NCBI RefSeq assembly: GCF_001658005.1
Contig: NZ_CP015987.1
Location: 798,001-862,000, forward strand
DNA: 64,000 nucleotides
Direction: 5' to 3'
DNA from: Sphingobium sp. EP60837
GTDB taxonomy: Bacteria; Pseudomonadota; Alphaproteobacteria; Sphingomonadales; Sphingomonadaceae
The notes beneath the pieces are model-generated. The model was not told the origin of the DNA, made no database searches, and worked only from the letters and a program-made list of their open reading frames with translations. A program made the position numbers and the translations under genes. Shown here piece by piece: positions 7,993-15,908 of this stretch; the stretch's first letter is position 1; each line of letters opens with the position of its first letter.

Positions 7993-9016
7993 TGTCGGCT
8001 TCCCGTGCGAAGGTCTGGTCCGGCCCCATGGGCTGGGTGAAGATGCGCGTGGCGATGCGCGCGCGGTGATAGGCAGGCGTGCCCCAGCTCTGGGTCAGCG
8101 CAAGGGCGCGCTTGAGGAACAGGTGGACGTCCACCTCCCAGCTGTAGCCCATGGCGCCATGCACTTGGATCGAGGCGCGGGCGGCCTTGTCGGCGGCTTC
8201 CAGCGCGACGATCTTCGCATGGCTGACGCGGGCGCGGGCTTGAACGTCGCGCGTGCCGATTTCGGCGGCCGCCGCTGCGACCACCGGCTTGGCGAATTCG
8301 ATCGTCACCTGGGCGGAGGCGAGGTGATGCTTGACCGCCTGGTAGCTGCCGATGGGCTTGCCGAACTGCTGCCGTTCCTTGGCGTAGTCCACGGCCAGAT
8401 CGACGGCGCGCTGGGCGAGGCCGAGGCCGAAGGCGGCGTTGAAGAGGGACGCGCGGTCAAATGCCAGGTCCCAGTCCGCCTTGCCGAGCGCAGTCGCGTT
8501 CTGCGGGCTCCATTCGACCGTGAACAGGCGGCGGAACGGGTCGATGCTGGGCTGGGCGGTCAGCGTCACCTGATCGGGGGTGGCGAGGAAAGCTTCGCCC
8601 TCCTGATGCAGTAGGATCGCCGCTGCGCTGTCGGCATTGGCGACGTAGGGGTTGGCGGGATGCGCGATCGCGATCGTCGCGGCGGGATCGGCGAGCAGTG
8701 GGTGATCGGGCGCGAGCGCGGCGAGCGTTGGCGCTGCGACGCCTGCGCTTTCGACCAGCGGTTCAGGGAGGACGACATAGCCCGCTTCTTGCGCAATGAG
8801 GGCGAAGTCGGATTCGGCAAGCCCGATGCCGCCTGCGTTTTCGGGCAGCAGGACGAGGGTGAGGCCGGTCTCGACGATCGATGCCCAGCGGGCCGGGTCG
8901 ATGGCCTCGCCCGCCTCCATCATGCGCCGCCAATGATCAGGCGTCGAGCTGTCAGCGAAGAGCGAGCGCGCCGTCTCGGCAAACATCAGCTGTTCGTCGT
9001 TGAGGGTGAAATCCAT
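7985..9016 (-). CDS. Acyl-CoA dehydrogenase, small subunit of heteromeric pair
   Basis: 343 residues, short for the family. The N-terminal helical domain and the H-G-A-M-G-Y-S-W-E block near 290 are present, but the terminal G-x-N-E-I-Q-R segment is missing and the chain ends soon after. It lies 13 nt downstream of the full-length paralogue at 9030-10184, the usual arrangement of alpha2beta2 steroid acyl-CoA dehydrogenases in which each subunit contributes half of the composite FAD/active site. Probable role: desaturation of a HIP-derived acyl-CoA. Confidence 0.87.
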   Translation of the reverse strand: MDFTLNDEQLMFAETARSLFADSSTPDHWRRMMEAGEAIDPARWASIVETGLTLVLLPENAGGIGLAESDFALIAQEAGYVVLPEPLVESAGVAAPTLAALAPDHPLLADPAATIAIAHPANPYVANADSAAAILLHQEGEAFLATPDQVTLTAQPSIDPFRRLFTVEWSPQNATALGKADWDLAFDRASLFNAAFGLGLAQRAVDLAVDYAKERQQFGKPIGSYQAVKHHLASAQVTIEFAKPVVAAAAAEIGTRDVQARARVSHAKIVALEAADKAARASIQVHGAMGYSWEVDVHLFLKRALALTQSWGTPAYHRARIATRIFTQPMGPDQTFAREADNA

Positions 9017-9029
9017 GTCCTATTCCCCC

Positions 9030-10184
9030 TTAGCGCGGCAGGCCGAGCATGCGCTCGGCGATGATGTTGCGCTGGATCTCGTTCGACCCGGCATAGATGG
9101 GCCCGGCGAGCGCGAAGATATAGTCGTCGATCCAATCGACGGGGCTGGCGTCCGGCGCCTCGTGGGTGAGTTCGGCCTGCGGCCCCAGGATCGACAAGGC
9201 GGTCTGCGTCAGATGAATGTCCAGTTCCGACCAGAAGATCTTGTTGGTGCTAGCTTCCGGCCCGATCTTCGCTCCCGCCATCAGGCGCGAGGCCGTCTGG
9301 TAGATGTTGAGCGCATAGGCGTCGGCATTCATGTGCGCGCGCACGACATCGGCTTCCAGCGCAGGGTCGGCGGTTTCCTTATGCGCCTGCCAAAGCGCCG
9401 CCAGCTTCTTCGCCGCCACTTGGTAGCGGGCAGGGGACCGCAGCATGAGCCCACGTTCGAAACCGGCGGTCGCCATGCAGATGTGCCAGCCCTGGCCTTC
9501 GTCGCCAAGGCGGTTGAAGGCGGGGACGCGGACATTTTCGAGGAAGATTTCGGCAAAGCCGACATGGCCGTTGATCTTCTTGATTGCGTTCACAGTCACG
9601 CCCGGCGCATCCAATGGGAAGAAGATGAGGCTCATCCCCTTGTGCCGCTCGGAGCCCGGCTCGCGGAAGAGGCCAAAGGCCCAGTCGGCGAACACCGCGC
9701 GGCTCGACCAGATTTTATGGCCGTTGAGGATATAGTCGTCGCCGTCCCGCGTCGCGGTGGCGCGCACGCCGGCAAGGTCGGAGCCTGCCTGCGGTTCGGA
9801 CCAGGCCTGCGCCCAGATTTCCTCGCCGCTCGCCATTTTGGGGAGGAAGCGCTGCTTCTGCTCATGGGTGCCGAATTCGATCAGCGTGGGGCCAAGCAGG
9901 AAGATGCCGTTCTGGTTGACGCGGCCGGGCGCACCGGCGCGATAATATTCCTCCTCGAAGATCAGCCACTGGATGAGGTCGAGGCCGCGCCCGCCATATT
10001 CGCGTGGCCAGGTGACCATGCCCCAGTCGCCCGACTTCAGGGTCTTTTCCCATTGCCGGTGGGCCTCGAACCCTTCGCGGGTCGCGTCGAAATGCTCGAG
10101 CGGAGCGGACGGCACATGGGCTTCGAGCCAGGCGCGGACTTCGGCGCGGAACGCCTGCTGCTCGGGAGTGTAGGTGAGATCCAT
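9030..10184 (-). CDS. Acyl-CoA dehydrogenase, large (catalytic-type) subunit
   Basis: 384 residues with the full acyl-CoA dehydrogenase layout: M-D-L-T-Y-T-P-E-Q-Q start, W-S-E-P-Q-A-G-S-D-L-A-G near 128-139 (FAD and substrate contacts), N-G-H-K-I-W-S near 154, and a complete Y-A-G-S-N-E-I-Q-R end. The last feature separates it from the two short paralogues in the operon. It is translationally coupled to echA20 (stop and start share one base at 10184) and precedes the small subunit, so I infer a heterotetramer. Confidence 0.9.
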   Translation of the reverse strand: MDLTYTPEQQAFRAEVRAWLEAHVPSAPLEHFDATREGFEAHRQWEKTLKSGDWGMVTWPREYGGRGLDLIQWLIFEEEYYRAGAPGRVNQNGIFLLGPTLIEFGTHEQKQRFLPKMASGEEIWAQAWSEPQAGSDLAGVRATATRDGDDYILNGHKIWSSRAVFADWAFGLFREPGSERHKGMSLIFFPLDAPGVTVNAIKKINGHVGFAEIFLENVRVPAFNRLGDEGQGWHICMATAGFERGLMLRSPARYQVAAKKLAALWQAHKETADPALEADVVRAHMNADAYALNIYQTASRLMAGAKIGPEASTNKIFWSELDIHLTQTALSILGPQAELTHEAPDASPVDWIDDYIFALAGPIYAGSNEIQRNIIAERMLGLPR

Positions 10185-10933
10185 TAGAACTTTGCCGTGC
10201 CTTTCCCTTCGGCGAAGGCGTCGCGCGCCTTCTGGCTGTCTTCATGCATGTACATTTCGAGCGTGAAGCCCTGTTCGATGCGGTAATGGGCCGACGGGTC
10301 GGTGGGCTCGATCAGATTGAGCGCCTGCTTGGCGATGACGAGCGCCGCGCGGCTCTTGGACGCGATGACCTCGCAGAAAGCATAGGCTTCGTCCTTGAGG
10401 CGATCGAGCGGCACGACCTTGTGCACCGATCCATGGCGATGCGCGTCCTCGACCGAGATGCGCCCGCCGGTGAAGAAGTTGGCGCGCACCATCTGGACAG
10501 GCAGCATGCGGCTCATGAAGGCCGCGCCCCCCATCGCGCCGCGATCGATCTCGGGCAGCGAGAAATAGGCCCCCTCGGCTGCGATCAGCGCGTCGCAGGC
10601 GCCCGCGATATTGACGCCGCCGCCGATGACGAAGCCGTGGAGCGCGCCCACCACCGGGATCTCGCATTCGCGGATCGCCTTGAAGGTGAGATAATTATCC
10701 TTGTTGAGCTTTGCGATGCGCTCGGGGTGCGCGGCCATTTCCTTGATGTCGACGCCGCCGCAAAAGCCGCGGCCCTCGGCGCGGATCAGGATGCAGCGCA
10801 CATCGGGATTGCGCGAGGCTTCCCAGACGAGGCCGGGAATCGATTCCCAGCCCTTAGTGTCGAAGGCGTTGACCGGCGGATGGTCGAACAGGATTTCGGC
10901 GATCTTGTCCTTGATCGTGAGTGTAATCGGCAT
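10184..10933 (-). CDS. echA20: EchA20-like crotonase (ring-opening hydrolase)
   Basis: 249 residues of the crotonase fold. The oxyanion-hole segments are A-E-G-R-G-F-C-G-G-V-D-I-K-E-M at 52-66 and G-G-G-V-N near 110. The A-E-G-R-G-F-x-x-G-V-D-I-K-E-M string and the Y-R-x-E-Q-G-F-T end match the mycobacterial EchA20 I recall. EchA20 hydrolyses the remaining D ring of a bicyclic CoA ester to give COCHEA-CoA, the substrate of IpdAB, whose genes lie 2 kb upstream in the same string. It starts after a 29-bp gap from ipdC. Confidence 0.85.
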   Translation of the reverse strand: MPITLTIKDKIAEILFDHPPVNAFDTKGWESIPGLVWEASRNPDVRCILIRAEGRGFCGGVDIKEMAAHPERIAKLNKDNYLTFKAIRECEIPVVGALHGFVIGGGVNIAGACDALIAAEGAYFSLPEIDRGAMGGAAFMSRMLPVQMVRANFFTGGRISVEDAHRHGSVHKVVPLDRLKDEAYAFCEVIASKSRAALVIAKQALNLIEPTDPSAHYRIEQGFTLEMYMHEDSQKARDAFAEGKGTAKF

Positions 10934-10962
10934 GTCTTGTCCTTTTTCCTCAGGCCCGCTCC

Positions 10963-12054
10963 TCAGGCCGCGCTGGCGGCCTCGCGGCCGAGGCCCGCGA
11001 GGACGGCAAGGCGCTCATGCGCTTCGGCAACGATGCGATCGACCAGTTCCTGGCAGCTCGGGATCTCGCCGATGCGGCCGCCGACCACGCCGGTCGCCAT
11101 CACGCCATGTTCGATGTCGCCATCGACGACGGCCTTTTGGATCAGCATCGGCATGGTCGCGGCCATCATTGCCTGTTTCAAGGGCACCTGGCCATGACCG
11201 GTCATGCCCTTGGCCGACTTGATCATGTCGATCCAGCTTGCCCCGCTCAGCTTCTTCATCGCCGCGCTTGCCTCGATCGCGCGCAGCCACATGCCCAGCT
11301 TTCCGGACTTCTCGATCTTGTCCATGAGGCGGGTGCGCACCATCCGCTGCGGGATGCCGTCGAGCTTGGTGGTGACGATGATGCCGTCGGTCGTCGCCTT
11401 GAGATAGGCCGTCTTGGTCGTGTCAGGCACCGGGCTTTCCTTGGTGAGGAGGAAGCGCGTGCCCATGGCGATGCCTACCGCGCCATAGGCCATGGCCGCT
11501 GCAAGGCCGCGCCCGTCGGCAAAGCCGCCGCTGGCGATCACCGGCACCTTGACGGCGTCGAGCACCTGGGGGAGCAGTACGGTGGTGGGGACAGAGCCGG
11601 TATGCCCGCCGCCTTCGCCGCCCTGGACATTGACCATGTCAACGCCCAGTTCCACCATCTTCTGCGCATGCTTGACCGCGCCGACGGTCGGGACGCAGAG
11701 GATCCCCGCATCCTTGAACCGGCCGATCATCTTGGCATTGGGGCCGCGCCCGAAGCTGACCGCGCGCACCTGATCCTTGTTGGCGAGGATCAGCTCGACA
11801 ATCTGGTCGGCGCCAGGCTGGAAGCTGTGGAAATTGACGCCGAAGGGCTTGTCCGTGCCCTGGCGCACAGCCAAGATCTTCTCACGCGCCTCTCGCGGAG
11901 TCATGACGGCAGCGCCCAGGAAACCGAAGGCGCCCGCATTGCTCGAGCCGATGACCAACGAAGGTTCGGCAACCCAGCCCATGGCAGTCTGGATGATCGG
12001 CCAGCGGCAGCCAAGCCGCTCGGTCAATATCGTGTGCAGCGGATCGCCCATCAT
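10963..12054 (-). CDS. ipdC: IpdC-like FMN oxidoreductase (nitronate monooxygenase family)
   Basis: A 363-residue TIM-barrel flavoprotein of the 2-nitropropane dioxygenase family. FMN-phosphate contacts are visible as G-G-E-G-G-G-H-T-G near 145 and the A-S-G-G-F-A-D-G-R-G segment near 178. In steroid degraders the family member IpdC acts on a 5-keto indane intermediate during C/D-ring breakdown. Its position between echA20 and ipdAB supports that role over nitroalkane detoxification. Start and stop overlap the neighbouring crotonase gene by ATGA. Confidence 0.83.
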   Translation of the reverse strand: MMGDPLHTILTERLGCRWPIIQTAMGWVAEPSLVIGSSNAGAFGFLGAAVMTPREAREKILAVRQGTDKPFGVNFHSFQPGADQIVELILANKDQVRAVSFGRGPNAKMIGRFKDAGILCVPTVGAVKHAQKMVELGVDMVNVQGGEGGGHTGSVPTTVLLPQVLDAVKVPVIASGGFADGRGLAAAMAYGAVGIAMGTRFLLTKESPVPDTTKTAYLKATTDGIIVTTKLDGIPQRMVRTRLMDKIEKSGKLGMWLRAIEASAAMKKLSGASWIDMIKSAKGMTGHGQVPLKQAMMAATMPMLIQKAVVDGDIEHGVMATGVVGGRIGEIPSCQELVDRIVAEAHERLAVLAGLGREAASAA

Positions 12055-12953
12055 TCGCTCGCCTGTTTCTTATTGGCCTCTGCCATCTTCTTGGCGTCGA
12101 GCCCTGCGATCGAACTGCCTTGGGTGAGGTCGTTCTGCGCATGGGCGAAATGGTGCATATGATATTGCGCCTCCATTGCGTTCCTCTTGCCCATCAGTTC
12201 CTCGACATGGTTGATCGCCTGCTTGGTGAGCCAGTTGCCCAGGCGCGGCTGCGCCACCAGCTTGGCCGCCATCGCTGCGACCGTTTCGCGCAGCGCCTCG
12301 CGCGAGACGATCTTGTTGACCATGCCGAACTGCTCGGCCCGCTGCGCGCTCATCCGCTCGCCCAAGAGCAGGAACTCCTTGGCGACGCGCGGGGGGAGTT
12401 CATAGGCATGGGCGAAATATTCAACGCCCGGGATGCCCATGCGGTTGACTGGGTCCTGGAAGAAGGCGTCGTCGGTGGCGACGATGAGGTCGCATACCCA
12501 GGCGAGCATGAGGCCGCCCGCGACGCAGGCCCCCTGCACCATGGCGATGGTGGGCTTTGGCGCGTCGCGCCAGCGGCGGCACATGCCGACATATTGCTCC
12601 TTCTCGCGCGTGTAGAGCAATTCGGCCGCGGGTTTGTTGACATGGCCCGGCACCAGTAGCCGGTTCTCGAAATGCTTGTGCAGATCGCGGCCGGGCGTGC
12701 CGATGTCATGCCCGGCCGAGAAATGCTTGCCGTTGCCGCCCAGCACGATCGCGCGCACATCGTCATCGTTCGTCGCCTTCACAAAGGCGTCGTCGAGCGC
12801 ATAGGTCATCTGGCCGTTCTGGGCATTGTTGAAGCCCGGCCGGTTCATCATGATCCATGCGACATGATCGATCACCTCATAGGTGACCGGCTCATCCGTC
12901 TCGTAAACAATGTCGACCTGCTGCGGTTCGACCAGGCGATCGGTCTCGTTCAT
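12051..12953 (-). CDS. Second enoyl-CoA hydratase/isomerase (300 aa)
   Basis: A crotonase longer than the usual 250-260 residues because of a 25-residue N-terminal arm and a charged C-terminal tail. The oxyanion-hole segments are G-K-H-F-S-A-G-H-D-I-G near 75 and Q-G-A-C-V-A-G-G near 140. It is distinct from the EchA20-like protein and resembles the long crotonases found beside ipdAB in proteobacterial steroid clusters. It probably hydrates a ring-derived enoyl-CoA. The gene sits 2 nt after ipdB and is coupled to ipdC. Confidence 0.8.
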   Translation of the reverse strand: MNETDRLVEPQQVDIVYETDEPVTYEVIDHVAWIMMNRPGFNNAQNGQMTYALDDAFVKATNDDDVRAIVLGGNGKHFSAGHDIGTPGRDLHKHFENRLLVPGHVNKPAAELLYTREKEQYVGMCRRWRDAPKPTIAMVQGACVAGGLMLAWVCDLIVATDDAFFQDPVNRMGIPGVEYFAHAYELPPRVAKEFLLLGERMSAQRAEQFGMVNKIVSREALRETVAAMAAKLVAQPRLGNWLTKQAINHVEELMGKRNAMEAQYHMHHFAHAQNDLTQGSSIAGLDAKKMAEANKKQASE

Positions 12954-12955
12954 CT

Positions 12956-13753
12956 TCAGGCTGCCCTTCTGTCTCCGGCCGGATTGTCCTTGAACACGGT
13001 AGCACGGACGTTGTTGGGATCGATCTTGGCGATCAGTTCCAGCTGCTCCGCCGTGGGCGCGGGGGTGGTGGGGATGTCGTCCGAAATCTTCGCCAGCGGG
13101 AAGCCGCTATTATCCTGCACCTCCTCGAAGGTGACGCCCGGATGCAGCGAGATCACGCGGATCTGGTGACCGGGGCCGCCGAAATCCATCACGCATAAAT
13201 TGGTGATAATGCGGCGCAGGTCCAGGCCCTGCGGCGGCCCGCCATTGCGGTAGCGCGCCGGGTTGTAGCCCGCCATGCAGACGAAATCGACTTCGCCTTC
13301 CACGAACGCGCGCTTGTTGTGGTTGGGGAAGAAGAAGCTGTTGGGATGGCTGATCGAGTTGCCGGGGAAGCCGCGCGCGCCCAGCATCGCCGCCTTGGGC
13401 TTCTTGTGGTCGCCGATGACGGAGATATTGGCCTGGCCATAGCGATCGATCTGCACCGGGCCGACGAGCGCATGCCGCTTGCCGCTCCAGAGCGCGGAGA
13501 AGACGCGGTCATAATTGGCGATGCCTTCGAACTCGGGCTCTACGGCGCGCTTGCCCGGGCCGACCGGCGCACTGGTGTACCAGGCTTCGCCATCGGTAGT
13601 CTGGATGGCGGGCGCGAAGCTCAATTTCGCAAGGCCAGCGCCGATGCGGGGCAGGGGGCCGATGCCGGTCGCCATCACCTCGCCATCGTCGCGCCAGACT
13701 TCGGCGCAGGCGGCGATGACGAGTTCAGCGAGCGAATAGCTATTCTGGGTCAT
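12956..13753 (-). CDS. ipdB: IpdB-like CoA-transferase family subunit (ring C hydrolase beta)
   Basis: 265 residues from the ATG at 13753, with GAGCGAGA just upstream; the open frame to 13900 runs into ipdA and is not used. The protein has the family I CoA-transferase beta fold with G-I-G-P-L-P-R-I-G-A-G and L-G-A-R-G-F-P-G-N-S. IpdAB is a CoA-transferase-like hydrolase that opens the last steroid ring (C) of COCHEA-CoA in actinobacteria and proteobacteria. The gene follows ipdA by 13 nt, giving the expected heterodimer. Confidence 0.87.
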   Translation of the reverse strand: MTQNSYSLAELVIAACAEVWRDDGEVMATGIGPLPRIGAGLAKLSFAPAIQTTDGEAWYTSAPVGPGKRAVEPEFEGIANYDRVFSALWSGKRHALVGPVQIDRYGQANISVIGDHKKPKAAMLGARGFPGNSISHPNSFFFPNHNKRAFVEGEVDFVCMAGYNPARYRNGGPPQGLDLRRIITNLCVMDFGGPGHQIRVISLHPGVTFEEVQDNSGFPLAKISDDIPTTPAPTAEQLELIAKIDPNNVRATVFKDNPAGDRRAA

Positions 13754-13766
13754 GTCTGTCTCGCTC

Positions 13767-14675
13767 TTAGTAAATGGGGACGGGAAGCTGTTTGACGGCC
13801 TCTTGTCCGCCGATCGACGCTTGATAGTCCGCTTCGGACACATCGACATATTTCGCCTTATACTCGGCCCAGGCTTCGGGCGAGGCGGCGCTTTCGACAT
13901 AGGTCTTGATGTGCTTCAAATCGAGCTGATAGTCCGGATCGGCGCTCGAGGGATGGGCGCCGAGCGGTGCTTCCGCCACGCCGGTGATCATCGCGCGCTC
14001 GACCAGATTGTAGCGGCTGTTCTTCTTCATATCGAGCTCAGCCGTCGGCACGATCTTTTCGACCGTGGCGAAGCTCTTCTTGGCGGCGCGCACCAGCAGC
14101 TCATCGAAGATCGGATCGACCGAGAGGGTGAGCAGGTTGCCGCGTTCGTCCGAACGGTGGGCGTGGATGAGCGCGATGTCGGGGACGAGCGCGGGCATGG
14201 CGACGAATTCCTCGCCATCTTCATAGGGGCTCTTCACAAATTTGAAGTCGAAGCCCGACTGGTTGATGATGTCGGTGCCGATGCCCACGCGCGTGGGCAG
14301 GAAGGGCAGCTTCATCGCGGCTGCGCGCAGGCCCCAATGATACATGCCCTCATCCAGCTCGAGCACCTCGAAGGCGCCGGCCTGGCGGGCGTTGCGGAAA
14401 TGCGGCTCGAGCGGATAATGGTCGAGGCTGGCAAAGGCGAAGACGAGCTTTTTGATCTTGCCGGTGGCGGCGAGCAGGCCGATGTCCATGCCGCCATAGC
14501 CGGCCATCACCGTCAGGTCCTTGAGATTGGACCGGGCGATGGCGCGGATGAGCGCCATGGGCTTGCGGCGGGTGGCCCATCCGCCGATGCCGATGGTCAT
14601 TCCGTCGGAAATCTGGTCGACGATGTCGTCCACCGTCATGCGCTTGTCGAGCATAGTTTCAGTCATCCTTTGCAT
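13767..14675 (-). CDS. ipdA: IpdA-like CoA-transferase family subunit (ring C hydrolase alpha)
   Basis: 302 residues of the family I CoA-transferase alpha fold with D-G-M-T-I-G-I-G-G-W near 29-38 and the conserved L-E-L-D-E-G-M-Y-H-W block near 105. With IpdB it would form the hydrolase that opens ring C; a glutamate around position 105 is reported as essential in IpdA, and E105/E109 lie in that block here. Three ATGs (14675, 14666, 14657) are possible starts; AGGA lies 3 nt before the first and 11 nt before the last. The gene begins 26 nt after the extradiol dioxygenase gene. Confidence 0.88.
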   Translation of the reverse strand: MQRMTETMLDKRMTVDDIVDQISDGMTIGIGGWATRRKPMALIRAIARSNLKDLTVMAGYGGMDIGLLAATGKIKKLVFAFASLDHYPLEPHFRNARQAGAFEVLELDEGMYHWGLRAAAMKLPFLPTRVGIGTDIINQSGFDFKFVKSPYEDGEEFVAMPALVPDIALIHAHRSDERGNLLTLSVDPIFDELLVRAAKKSFATVEKIVPTAELDMKKNSRYNLVERAMITGVAEAPLGAHPSSADPDYQLDLKHIKTYVESAASPEAWAEYKAKYVDVSEADYQASIGGQEAVKQLPVPIY

Positions 14676-14701
14676 CAGTCCTGTGCGTTCAGTCCTGTGT
14701 G

Positions 14702-15616
14702 TCAGTCCTGCTCATGGGCCCATTTATGGCCCCAGTCGCTTACCGCGAGGCTGGTGGTAGGGACCCAAGTCGCAGGGTCGATTACCAGACCGTTCCACCC
14801 ATATTCGATGTCAAAACCACTTGGTGTCTGCATGTAGAAAGAGGTCATCTTGTCATTGACATGGCGCCCCAGGCTCGCCGACAGGGGAACTTTCCCCTTG
14901 CTCTTGAGCACGCGGTCATAGGCGCGGCCGACATCCTCAAGGGAGCCGACCTCCAGCATCATGTGCACCGCGCCATTGGGACTTTCGGGCATCTGACCCA
15001 AGGCCAGGCTGTGGTGGCGCGCATTGCAGTGGAGGAAGGCGAAGCCCACGCCCGGATCATCTTCGCCGCCGCCCTGGAGGTAGAAGCGGCCAAGGTCGGT
15101 GTCGCCAAAGCCCATGACAGCCTTGTAGAAGGCGTGGGTCTCGTTGAAATTGGGGGCGGTGAGCACGACATGGCCCATCCCCATGTCGCCATTGTCGCCA
15201 GTGACGAAGCGGCTGACGCCCGCGGGCGAAGTAAAGGGGGCGTAATCGACGAAGCGGCCGTAGAAGATCTCCATCGCATTGCCCGCAGGGTCGGACGAGC
15301 GGGCAAGCTCATAGACCTGGCGCGCGCGCGCTTCCATGACTCCGGCGCGTGTCACCGGGCGGCCCGCCGCCTCCAGCCTTTCCAGCAGCGATTCGAAATC
15401 TTCGCGATTCGCGCATTCCCAGCCCGGCGCAATGAAACGGTTTTGCTCTCCCTTTTCCACCCACAGGCGGTAGGGGCGGTCATCCATGCGGAAGAGAGCG
15501 ACATCTTCGCGCGGCGAGGGTGTCGTCATCAATCCTGCGATAGTGCAGGCGAAATCCTGCCAGTGCCCAAGGTCCTGCGCCTCGATCACCACATAGCCCA
15601 GCGAAATCACTGCCAT
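14702..15616 (-). CDS. hsaC: Extradiol ring-cleavage dioxygenase (HsaC/TesB/BphC type)
   Basis: 304 residues in the two-module type I extradiol layout. The Fe(II) ligands are His149 (M-G-H-V-V-L), His218 (A-V-H-M-M-L) and Glu271 (F-D-I-E-Y-G), with a catalytic-type histidine pair at 201-202. It would cleave the 3,4-dihydroxy aromatic A ring of the 9,10-seco intermediate made by HsaAB, giving the substrate for HsaD. It is the first gene of the minus-strand string, divergent from hsaA across a 292-bp control region, an arrangement that splits the A-ring pathway between two transcripts. Confidence 0.88.
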   Translation of the reverse strand: MAVISLGYVVIEAQDLGHWQDFACTIAGLMTTPSPREDVALFRMDDRPYRLWVEKGEQNRFIAPGWECANREDFESLLERLEAAGRPVTRAGVMEARARQVYELARSSDPAGNAMEIFYGRFVDYAPFTSPAGVSRFVTGDNGDMGMGHVVLTAPNFNETHAFYKAVMGFGDTDLGRFYLQGGGEDDPGVGFAFLHCNARHHSLALGQMPESPNGAVHMMLEVGSLEDVGRAYDRVLKSKGKVPLSASLGRHVNDKMTSFYMQTPSGFDIEYGWNGLVIDPATWVPTTSLAVSDWGHKWAHEQD

Positions 15617-15691
15617 CCTGCCGCCTCGCCCTTCTTATCCACTTTTGCCCCGCCATGCGCTTCAAGGAGCGTTCTAAAATGGCCTTCCCCG

Positions 15692-15705
15692 TACGCATAT
15701 GGCAA
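15692..15705 (+). promoter_or_regulatory. Operator-like motif copy 1
   Basis: TACGCATATGGCAA. It matches the copy at 15860-15873 in 13 of 14 positions and lies on the hsaC side of the divergent region, where a regulator could act on the minus-strand steroid operon. Confidence 0.45.
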
Positions 15706-15859
15706 GCGCTGCCTTGGGTTTTGCGTGGCCGTGGGACGGCGCATTGGATTGCGCTCAACGAGTTTATGGCAATTCGTTCCCGATCCGCCTATAAGCAACG
15801 GCGCAAATGCGCAAGCCCTGTTTGTCTTGACAGTTTGCGTAATAGCAGATTATCTAACC

Positions 15860-15873
15860 TACGCATATAGCAA
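15860..15873 (+). promoter_or_regulatory. Operator-like motif copy 2
   Basis: TACGCATATAGCAA, just downstream of the presumed -10 of the hsaA promoter, a position typical of repressor binding. Its first six bases are the inverted match of TGCGTA upstream of the -10. Confidence 0.45.
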
Positions 15874-15908
15874 ATTTTGAGCATTGAGTCGCCGACATGG
15901 AGAAGATA

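Larger units (their letters stand above)
15617..15908. promoter_or_regulatory. Divergent hsaC/hsaA control region
   Basis: 292 bp between two divergent catabolic operons. The plus-strand side contains TTGACA (15827-15832) with a TATCTA-like -10 at 15851-15856 (18-bp spacer) before hsaA. Two direct copies of TACGCATATRGCAA occur at 15692-15705 and 15860-15873, 168 bp apart, and a TGCGTA/TACGCA inverted pair flanks the -10. These are plausible operators for a shared regulator, which is not encoded next to them. Confidence 0.55.

Noticed and set aside
10963..12054. Nitronate monooxygenase (nitroalkane detoxification) label for the IpdC-like gene
   Set aside because: The family name fits, but its position between echA20 and ipdAB makes the steroid role more likely.
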